Origin: Salinisphaera sp. LB1 | Lineage (GTDB): Bacteria > Pseudomonadota > Gammaproteobacteria > Nevskiales > Salinisphaeraceae | Assembly: GCF_003177035.1 (NCBI RefSeq) | Contig: NZ_CP029488.1 | Location: 2,790,001-2,854,000, forward strand | Length of the DNA stretch: 64,000 nucleotides | Direction of reading: 5' to 3' | Shown: positions 56,854-64,000 of the stretch, piece after piece | Layout: the number at the start of each line of letters is the position of its first letter | Numbering within the stretch: the first letter of the stretch is position 1 | Notes under the pieces: generated by a model | Told to the model about the DNA's origin: nothing | The model's input: only the letters and a program-made list of their open reading frames with translations | The model's database searches: none | Translations under genes and position numbers: made by a program

Positions 56854-57567
56854 TCAGGCGATGGCGCCGCCGCCGTCCACGCGAACCACCGAGCCGGTGG
56901 CAAAGCCGGTGATCATCAGATAATGCACGGCATTGGCGATATCGCCGGCGCGGCCGGCGCGGCCCACCGGCAGATGCTTCGCCGCGCCGGCCAGGAGTTC
57001 GCGTTTGCGCGTTTGCGGCATATCGTCCCAGAGCGGCGTATCGATCATACCCGGCGATACCGCATTCACACGTACCGGGGCCAGCTCCAGTGCCAACCCG
57101 CGCATCAGGCCTTCGATGGCCGCATTGATCGCCCCCTGGAGCGTGGCGCCCGCGGACGGGCGCTCCGACAGAAAGCCGGAGACGAGCGTAATGGTGCCGC
57201 CGTCGGCCATGCGGGCGGCTCGCACCGCACGATAGGCGCCCCAGAACTTGCTGTCCATGGAAGCGTAGGCATCTTCGAGCGTCATCGCGCGCATGCCGCC
57301 CCGGGCTGTAGCCGCGGACGACACGATCAGGTGATCCCAGCTCGCATTATCGTTGAAGAAACGCTCAACCGCACCATTGTCGCCGGTATCGAGCACGGCC
57401 GTGCGCACCCCGTGACCGATGCTTTCGGCCGCGTGCGCCAGCTTGTCCGCCGAGCGGGACGCGATGGTCACATCGGCGCCCGATTCGGCGCTGCGGCGGG
57501 CCACGGCCTCGCCAATGCCGGAACTGCCGCCAATGACCAGAACCCGGGTTTGTACCAGCGACGCCAT
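56854..57567 (-). CDS. Atypical SDR lacking the Tyr-x3-Lys motif
   Basis: A 237-residue Rossmann-fold protein. GGSSGIG (residues 13-19) and SSAA (83-86) show the SDR nucleotide-binding part, and VSGFLSERPS holds the serine. At the expected YxxxK position the sequence reads QGAIN (144-148), so both the catalytic Tyr and Lys are missing. The C-terminal NAVSPGMIDTPLWDDM is otherwise normal. This sub-group exists elsewhere, annotated only as SDR oxidoreductase. It may be a non-canonical reductase or a binding protein. GAGGAG precedes ATG 57567. Confidence 0.82.
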   Translation of the reverse strand: MASLVQTRVLVIGGSSGIGEAVARRSAESGADVTIASRSADKLAHAAESIGHGVRTAVLDTGDNGAVERFFNDNASWDHLIVSSAATARGGMRAMTLEDAYASMDSKFWGAYRAVRAARMADGGTITLVSGFLSERPSAGATLQGAINAAIEGLMRGLALELAPVRVNAVSPGMIDTPLWDDMPQTRKRELLAGAAKHLPVGRAGRAGDIANAVHYLMITGFATGSVVRVDGGGAIA

Positions 57568-57645
57568 GGTCGTCTCCTCACGTGGTTGCCTTGGATATAA
57601 CGATAAGCCCTGTGCCGTACGCGCGTGAAGGCCGGGGCGCAATAG

Positions 57646-58248
<603 letters not shown>

Positions 58249-58319
58249 GCGGCGAGCGGCCATGGCCTCATGCTTTCGGATGGATAGGCGCGGCCGGGCC
58301 GCGGTGGTAGCCTCGCCGC

Positions 58320-59483
58320 ATGACTACACGAAAGACATGGCGCGTCGCTGTTCTGCCCGGCGACGGCATCGGCCCCGAAGTGATCGCCCAGGCCACCCGT
58401 GCGCTCGATGCGCTGACCGAGGTCGAGCCCGATCTGGCGATCGATTACGACACGTTCGACTGGCCCTCGCATGCGTGGCACGAAGCGCATGGTGAATCGG
58501 CCCCGGCCGATTATCTGGCGCGGCTGGCCGGCTACGACGCGATCCTGCTGGGCGCGCTCGGCGACCCGGGCCCGACCACGGACCCGGATCGGTATCTGTT
58601 GTCCGATTCGGATTCGCTGGCGCCATTGCTGGAAATCCGCAAGGGCTTCGATCAATGGGTATGTGAACGGCCGGTGCGCCGGCTGGAAGGCGCGCCGCAG
58701 TATCTGGCTGATCCCCGGGCGGCCGATATCGACATGCTCGTCATTCGCGAGAACAGCGAGGGCGAGTACGTGAACCAGGGCGGCCGGCTGGCCGCCGGGA
58801 CGCCGAATGAAGTGGTCACCCAGACCGCGGTGTTCACCCATCGCGCCACCGATCGCATCATCCGGCATGCCTTCGAGCAGGCCCGGGCGCGCGCGGCTTT
58901 GCGCCTGAGCGAAGGCCGCGAACGCCAGTTCGGTGTCGACAAGCACGCCAGCCAGGTCTGCCTGGTCACCAAGCGCAACGCCCAGAAATTCTGGGGCGAC
59001 ATGTACACGGAAATGTTCGCGGCCATCGCGGAGGACTATCCGGATGTCGCCACCCATCACGAACTGGTGGATGCGGCCTGCATGAAGTTCGTCTCCCATC
59101 CGTGGATGTTCGACGTGGTGGCGGCCTCCAATCTGCACGGCGACATCCTCACCGACCTGGCGGCGGTGCTCAACGGTGGCATGGGGGTGTCGCCCTCGGC
59201 CAACCTGAACCCGTCCGATCGTTCGCGCCCGCCGATGTTCGAGCCCACCCACGGCAGCGCACCGGATATTGCCGGCCAGAACAAGGCGGGGCCGGCGGCC
59301 ATGCTGCTGACGGCGGCCATGATGCTCGACTGGATGGGCGAGGAGGACGCGGTGGCGGCGCGCGCGGGCGTGCGCCTGCGTAACGCGGTTGCGGCCGACC
59401 TGGCCGCTCATGCCGGCGATGCGCGCGCCACCGATGCGATCGGCGACGCTGTACTGGCGGCGCTTCGCGAGGCGCGTACGTAA
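58320..59483 (+). CDS. Tartrate/D-malate dehydrogenase-type enzyme (isocitrate/isopropylmalate DH family)
   Basis: A 387-residue NAD-dependent beta-decarboxylating dehydrogenase. It has LPGDGIGPEVIAQA at the N-terminus, IRKGFDQWVCERPVR, RENSEGEY, VDAACMKFVSHPWMFDVVAASNLHGDILTDL (in part, metal Asp residues) and PTHGSAPDIAGQN. The RENSEGEY motif and length favour the tartrate dehydrogenase/decarboxylase (D-malate) branch over LeuB. It would convert D-malate, tartrate or a related hydroxy acid. It is followed 130 bp later by an aminotransferase gene in the same direction. Confidence 0.85.
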   Translation: MTTRKTWRVAVLPGDGIGPEVIAQATRALDALTEVEPDLAIDYDTFDWPSHAWHEAHGESAPADYLARLAGYDAILLGALGDPGPTTDPDRYLLSDSDSLAPLLEIRKGFDQWVCERPVRRLEGAPQYLADPRAADIDMLVIRENSEGEYVNQGGRLAAGTPNEVVTQTAVFTHRATDRIIRHAFEQARARAALRLSEGRERQFGVDKHASQVCLVTKRNAQKFWGDMYTEMFAAIAEDYPDVATHHELVDAACMKFVSHPWMFDVVAASNLHGDILTDLAAVLNGGMGVSPSANLNPSDRSRPPMFEPTHGSAPDIAGQNKAGPAAMLLTAAMMLDWMGEEDAVAARAGVRLRNAVAADLAAHAGDARATDAIGDAVLAALREART

Positions 59484-59613
59484 GACTGGAGGAGATCGGC
59501 CGGAGGCGAACGACAAGCACGGATTGCAACCGCTTCGCAACAGGTCTAGCCTCGCCGCCAGCTACGATTGCCAACCCACCAGAAAACGTTCCAACACAGT
59601 CAGGAGAACAGCC

Positions 59614-60876
59614 ATGACGGCCAATCGCCCGGGTCACCTGTCCCCACTGCTCAAGCAGGCCACCGACGTCTACGCCGAGCGAGGCGAGGGCTGCTATCTG
59701 TTCGACACCGAAGGTCGCCGTTACATCGATTTCACCTCCGGGATCGGCGTGACCAGCACCGGCCATTGTCATCCCAAGGTCGTGGCCGCCGCCCAGGCGC
59801 AGGTCGGCAAACTGATCCACGGTCAGTACACCACGATCATGCACAAGCCGATTCAGGATCTCTCGGCGCGTCTGGCCGAGAAGATGCCGGGCGACATCGA
59901 TACCATGTTCTACGCCAGCGCCGGCACCGAGGCCGCCGAAGGCGCGATGCGCCTGATGCGCCACGCCACCGGCCGCCCGAACATCGTGGTATTCCATGGC
60001 GGCTTCCACGGTCGCACCATGGGCGCGGCCTCGATGACCACCTCCGGCACCGCGTATACCGCCGGCCTGCAGCCGATCATGGGCGGCGTGGTGGTGGCAC
60101 CGTTCCCCAATGCCTTCCGCTACGGTTGGTCGGAAGACGAGGCGACCGATTTCTGCCTGCGTGAACTGGATCATATCTTCGACACGATCAGCTCGCCGAA
60201 GGACACGGCCGGCTTCCTGATCGAGCCGATCCAGGGCGAGGGCGGTTTCGTGCCGGCCAACACCCGCTTCATGCAGGGGCTGCGCGAGCGTGCGGATCGG
60301 CACGGCCTGGTGCTCGGCGTGGACGAAGTCCAGGCGGGCTATGGTCGCACCGGCAAGTTCTGGTCGCATAGCCACTTCGATGTGCAGCCGGATATCGTGA
60401 TGACCGCCAAGGGACTGGCCTCGGGCTTCCCGCTGTCCGGTTTCGGCGCCTCGCGTGCGCTGATGGAAAAAGGCTGGCCGGGCTCTCAGGGCGGGACGTA
60501 TGGCGGCAACGCCGTGGCCTGCGCGGCGGCGCTGGCGACCCTGGATGTAATCGAAGAGGAAGGCCTGGTGGAGAACGCGGCCGAGCAGGGCGCGCATCTC
60601 AAGCAGCGCCTGGAATCGCTGGCGGCCGATCACGAGTGCATCGCCGATGTGCGCGGCAAGGGCTTCATGATCGGTTGCGAGATCCAAAAGGACGGCGAGC
60701 CCGACGGCAGCGGCGCCGATCATATCGTCAAGGCCTGCGAGGCCTCGGGACTGCTGCTGCTGCGCTGTGGTCCGCGCAAGCAGGTGATCCGCTGGCTGCC
60801 GCCGCTGGTCGCCAACCGCGATCAGATCGATGAGGCGCTGGATATCTTCGCCAAGGCGCTGAACGCCACCGCTTGA
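59614..60876 (+). CDS. Class III aminotransferase (4-aminobutyrate aminotransferase-like)
   Basis: A 420-residue PLP enzyme. GTEAAEGAMRLMRHATGR, FHGGFHGRTMGA, EPIQGEGG, Asp237 (VDEVQ) that binds the pyridine nitrogen, and Lys266 (TAKGLASG) for the Schiff base are all present, so it should be active. The pattern fits GabT-like omega-aminotransferases, which move an amino group from GABA or another omega-amine to 2-oxoglutarate. CAGGAG precedes ATG 59614. The exact amine is not certain. Confidence 0.9.
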   Translation: MTANRPGHLSPLLKQATDVYAERGEGCYLFDTEGRRYIDFTSGIGVTSTGHCHPKVVAAAQAQVGKLIHGQYTTIMHKPIQDLSARLAEKMPGDIDTMFYASAGTEAAEGAMRLMRHATGRPNIVVFHGGFHGRTMGAASMTTSGTAYTAGLQPIMGGVVVAPFPNAFRYGWSEDEATDFCLRELDHIFDTISSPKDTAGFLIEPIQGEGGFVPANTRFMQGLRERADRHGLVLGVDEVQAGYGRTGKFWSHSHFDVQPDIVMTAKGLASGFPLSGFGASRALMEKGWPGSQGGTYGGNAVACAAALATLDVIEEEGLVENAAEQGAHLKQRLESLAADHECIADVRGKGFMIGCEIQKDGEPDGSGADHIVKACEASGLLLLRCGPRKQVIRWLPPLVANRDQIDEALDIFAKALNATA

Positions 60877-60897
60877 TCGCCTGATCGGGCAGGACAG

Positions 60898-60932
60898 GCC
60901 GTCGATCGCGCCCCGCGGTCGACGGCTTTTTT
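60898..60932 (+). terminator. Rho-independent terminator after the aminotransferase gene
   Basis: GCCGTCGA and TCGACGGC form an 8-bp stem, with an additional inner CGCG/CGCG pairing, followed by six T. Confidence 0.9.
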
Positions 60933-60988
60933 ACGGGGGACGCCGCACCTGATCCGCGGCGGATCGCCGGGGACAGCAGGAGCCGTGT

Positions 60989-62317
60989 ATGCGCGCACGA
61001 GTCCACGAATTCTGGGAGCTGGCCCGCTCCAGTTTCTGGTTTCTGCCCTCGCTGATGATGCTGGCCGGGCTGATCCTGTTCGCGATTACGCTGACGATCG
61101 ACGAACTGCATCCGGCCGGCGGCGTGCTGCAGGCCCTGTTCTATTCCGGCGGCACCACCAACGCCACCAACCTGCTGCAGACGCTTACCGGCGCGATGGT
61201 GGCGATCGCGACGGTGGTGTTCTCGACCATGATGGTCGTGCTCACGCTGGCCACCAGCCAGTTCGGTCATCGCCTGATCCGCAGTTTCATGCGCGACCGG
61301 GCCAATCAGACCGTGCTGGGTATCTTCCTGGCCACCTTCGTCTACTGCATGCTCGTCTTCCACATGGTCGGCAACGATCCGGAGAACCGGTTCGTGCCGG
61401 ACGTGTCGCTGAGCGTGGGCTTCGTGCTGGCGCTGTTCGCGACCTGCACGCTGATCTATTTCACCCACCACATGGCCCAGCTGTTCGCTGCGCCGGAGGT
61501 ACTGGAGACGGTGGGGGTGGAATTCGACCAGGCCATCGACCGCATGTATCCCGACCACGCAGGCGATGACGGCATGTCGGCGCCCGAACTCGGCCATGGC
61601 ACGCAGGATCTGCTCGCGCACGACGGCGGGTATGTGCAGGCGATCGGGATCGAGGCGCTGCTCGAGATCGCGCAGCGCCACGACATCGTGATCGAATCGC
61701 GCGTGAGCTACGGCGATTACGTGTTGCCCGGCGGCGTGCTGGCCCGCCTGCACGGTGCCGGGCTCGACCAGGATACGGCCGGTCATGCCGCCCGCGAATA
61801 CATCCTCGGGCGCAGCCGCATGACCGATCACGATCTGTTGTTCGCGCTGAACCAGATGGCCGAGATCGGGGTGCGGGCGCTGTCACCGGCGCTCAACAAT
61901 CCGTTCACGGCACTGGACTGTGTTAATCGCATCGGCCGGTCGCTGGCGGTATTGATTGCGCGGCCCATGCCCACCGAGGTGGTGACCGATCCGGGCGGCG
62001 AGATGCGGCTGATCATTCGCGTGCCGAATTTTCACGACCTGCTCGATGCGGCGTTCATGCCCATTCGCAACTATGGCCGGACCAGCGTGATCACCATGCG
62101 GGAAATGCTCCGCGTGATCGAGAAGCTGGCGCCGTTGACCCGGCGCGATCTCGAACGCCGGGCGCTGGCGAGGCACGCCGAGACGATTCTCGAAGCCGCG
62201 GGGCACGGTTTGTCCGAAAGCAGCGACCTCGAGCGGATTCGGTGTTGTTTCTTCGATACCCGACGGGCGCTGGCGCGGGTCGGCACCATCGTGCCGTCGG
62301 AGCCTGCGGACGATTGA
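60989..62317 (+). CDS. DUF2254 membrane protein
   Basis: A 442-residue protein with four membrane helices in its first ~170 residues and a soluble C-terminal part. The DUF2254 hallmarks are FSTMMVVLTLATSQFGHRLIRSFMRD (in part) and LGIFLATFVYCMLV, then the conserved SPALNNPFTALDC region. No function is established for the family. RBS-like AGGAG lies before ATG 60989. It stands between two unrelated units and probably has its own promoter. Confidence 0.85.
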   Translation: MRARVHEFWELARSSFWFLPSLMMLAGLILFAITLTIDELHPAGGVLQALFYSGGTTNATNLLQTLTGAMVAIATVVFSTMMVVLTLATSQFGHRLIRSFMRDRANQTVLGIFLATFVYCMLVFHMVGNDPENRFVPDVSLSVGFVLALFATCTLIYFTHHMAQLFAAPEVLETVGVEFDQAIDRMYPDHAGDDGMSAPELGHGTQDLLAHDGGYVQAIGIEALLEIAQRHDIVIESRVSYGDYVLPGGVLARLHGAGLDQDTAGHAAREYILGRSRMTDHDLLFALNQMAEIGVRALSPALNNPFTALDCVNRIGRSLAVLIARPMPTEVVTDPGGEMRLIIRVPNFHDLLDAAFMPIRNYGRTSVITMREMLRVIEKLAPLTRRDLERRALARHAETILEAAGHGLSESSDLERIRCCFFDTRRALARVGTIVPSEPADD

Positions 62318-62624
62318 CCCGCCGCACAGCCCGCGAAACGGCCGAGGTGGCGCGCCCCGATTGTCTGCGCCACGGCCGGTCGCGATAGCCCGGCGTGTCC
62401 GGCACGCGATCGTGCGCAGCGCCCACGTCGAACGGGGCAGGCGGGCGCCAATGCCGGCCACATCGGCGCGATTCGGGGCGGTATCTCGGTCGTGCGCGAT
62501 TGTTTGATGACCCACGGGACGGCATCATGGAGCGCTGGAGTCTGGGGTCCCGGCGCTCGCATGTTTCGCCATGACGGCCTCAGGCGTGATCTCCACGGAT
62601 AAATCGCCACAAGGTAGAACGCCC
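62318..62624. other. 307-bp intergenic region
   Basis: No gene, clear promoter or terminator is visible here. Minus-strand open frames are low-complexity shadows of the flanking genes. Confidence 0.5.
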
Positions 62625-64000
62625 ATGGATCCATACCGAGCGCTGTGTTCGAGAGCCGGCCTCATGCCGGCCTTTCTCGCTTGCGCCCTGATTTGTCTGT
62701 TCGCCCTCGCGCCGCTGGTTCAGGCCGATGCCGCTGCACCGCAGAGCCAGAATGCCGCTAAGAGTGACTCGGGTCAGTCGGTGTCGCTGAACCAGCTGGC
62801 CAATCTGCTGGAGAACGACAAGACGCGCAAGCAGCTGATCCATGAGCTGAGACAGGCCGCCAAGGCCGAGTCGGGTGCCAAGGGCAGCGCGTCCGGGCCA
62901 GCCGCCACGGGTCGGAAACAGCCGGTATCGAAGCAGAGCGCCTCGTTCGCCCGTCGCTTCGCACAGATCACTTCGTCCTGGTCGGAGGCCATCAGCGCCC
63001 ATATCGTCGGCGCCTGGCACACGGTGGTGGCGCTGGCGCACAAGGGCAATGGCAAGCACAGTGCAGGCGTGTTCAATGCGAGCGTCTTCTTCGGCGCGTT
63101 GCTGATATTCGCCGAGGTGGTTGCGGCCACCATCGTGGCGTTCCTGGTGCTACGCCTGGTGGCCACGGTGCTGTTTTCCGGGATCAGTCGCTTTGCCACT
63201 GCCGGGGCGAAAGGTCGCGGGCTCTTCCGCCGGGCGGCGGGCGTCCTGGTCGGCATCGCCGTTGATACGGCTGTCGTGCTGGCTGCTGGCAGCGCCGGCT
63301 ATTTTGTCGGGCTGTACGCCGTCGGCGACCATGGCAGCATGGGCACGCGGGAATCGCTGTTCATCAACGCCTTCGTGCTGGTGGAGTTGATCAAGGTCGC
63401 GATTCGGGCATTGTTCGCCGAACGTTACGATAGCCTGCGACTGATCCAGGTCGACGCCGATGTGGCCCGCTGGTGGAGCCTGCGACTGCGCTGGTTCGTC
63501 GGCGTGGTCGGTTACGGACTGCTGGTGGCCGTGCCTATTGTCAATGCCCAGCTGTCGCTGTTCATGGGGGCGGTGTTGACTTTTCTCATCATGGGGGCGG
63601 CCTATGTGTATGCGCTCAAGGTCATCTTCGCCAATCGCCGTGTGCTTACCGAACGCCTGATTCACAAGGCAGAGACCGCGTCCATCGGTTTTTTCGCGGT
63701 GCTTTACCGACTGTTCGCCCGGCTATGGGTCCTGATCGCAGTCGTGTATTTTTCCGTGCTGTTCTTTGCCAGCCAGGCCGATCCGGCGGGCGCATTACCG
63801 TTCATGCTCTCGGCCACCGCGCAGAGCCTGGTCGCCGCCGGGATCGGCATTGGCCTGTCGGGGCTTTTATCCCGCGCCATCGGCCATCGCATTACCTTCC
63901 CCGAGTCGCTGCATGACAAGTTGCCGTTGCTGGAGGCGCGGGTGAACTCCTACGTGCCGGCCGCGCTCAAGGCCGTCCGGGTTGTCATTCTCTTGATCTT
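62625..64000 (+). CDS. MscS-family mechanosensitive channel, 3' end cut by the window
   Basis: The frame is open from ATG 62625 to the end of the window (458 codons). A signal peptide (hydrophobic LACALICLFALAPLVQA, cleavage near residue 35) is followed by a Ser/Lys-rich periplasmic stretch with a LENDKTRKQLIHELRQ coiled segment, then about eight membrane helices. This domain order (exported N-terminus, many helices, pore beyond) is that of large MscS-type channels such as YbiO. The pore helix and C-terminal beta domain lie outside the window, so the call rests on the N-terminal half. It would relieve turgor during osmotic down-shock. Confidence 0.75.
   Translation, partial: MDPYRALCSRAGLMPAFLACALICLFALAPLVQADAAAPQSQNAAKSDSGQSVSLNQLANLLENDKTRKQLIHELRQAAKAESGAKGSASGPAATGRKQPVSKQSASFARRFAQITSSWSEAISAHIVGAWHTVVALAHKGNGKHSAGVFNASVFFGALLIFAEVVAATIVAFLVLRLVATVLFSGISRFATAGAKGRGLFRRAAGVLVGIAVDTAVVLAAGSAGYFVGLYAVGDHGSMGTRESLFINAFVLVELIKVAIRALFAERYDSLRLIQVDADVARWWSLRLRWFVGVVGYGLLVAVPIVNAQLSLFMGAVLTFLIMGAAYVYALKVIFANRRVLTERLIHKAETASIGFFAVLYRLFARLWVLIAVVYFSVLFFASQADPAGALPFMLSATAQSLVAAGIGIGLSGLLSRAIGHRITFPESLHDKLPLLEARVNSYVPAALKAVRVVILLI

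Overview
The window is one strand-mixed piece of a GC-rich proteobacterial chromosome, about 64 kb, with two genes cut by its edges (a GGDEF-EAL protein at the left end and an MscS-type channel at the right end). Gene density, RBS usage (AGGAG class), Tat-exported binding proteins, a sigma-54 regulator with matching -24/-12 promoters, and the gene families all fit a heterotrophic gammaproteobacterium. A Salinisphaera-like organism is my guess only; there is no rRNA or other marker here. I see no tRNA, rRNA or CRISPR array, and no intact insertion sequence.

Layout. 1-7.7 kb: two c-di-GMP proteins, an NCS1 nucleobase permease, an AraC regulator with a LysE-type exporter, a DUF3891 protein and a DUF4396 membrane protein. 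7.8-11 kb: copper operon copZ-csoR-copA behind a CsoR-like operator. 11-28.4 kb: a large sugar-acid catabolic region on the minus strand. A GPH transporter and a GH51 arabinofuranosidase bring in and cleave arabinosides. An ABC sugar importer supplies free sugar. Two mutarotases, two different sugar 1-dehydrogenases, a lactonase, a gluconokinase, an L-arabonate-type dehydratase, an AraD1/GguC protein and a fused 2-keto-3-deoxypentonate dehydratase/alpha-ketoglutarate semialdehyde dehydrogenase then make up a non-phosphorylative (Weimberg-type) route to 2-oxoglutarate. 28.4-30.1 kb: a scarred 1-kb region with a transposase remnant and a MITE-like element, then a FadR-type GntR regulator.

30.2-42.8 kb: a YeeE/YedE sulfur transporter; an AcoR-like sigma-54 activator next to an alcohol dehydrogenase-flavin monooxygenase operon; a PiT phosphate transporter; arsRCHB; and an aldehyde dehydrogenase. 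The alcohol dehydrogenase and aldehyde dehydrogenase promoters lie 7 kb apart and on opposite strands, yet share a -24/-12 element and an upstream TGCCACA-N2-TGTGGCA site at the same distance, so they look like one regulon.

42.8-54.5 kb: a PiuC-type hydroxylase, then a complete glycerol locus: glpK and glpD, divergent glpR, and the six-gene ABC glycerol importer glpSTPQUV, with GlpR-like operators on both sides of glpR. 54.5-64 kb: a TIGR02466-type oxygenase with an unknown gene and a convergent TPR gene, an atypical SDR lacking YxxxK, tadA, a tartrate/malate-type dehydrogenase, a class III aminotransferase, a DUF2254 membrane protein, and the partial mechanosensitive channel.

No wholly unknown defence or mobile system is visible. 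The most original items are the in-frame dehydratase-dehydrogenase fusion in the pentose pathway, the split sigma-54 alcohol/aldehyde regulon, the MITE-like element, the leaderless arsR promoter with its operator over the start codon, and a CsoR with an unusual ligand set.
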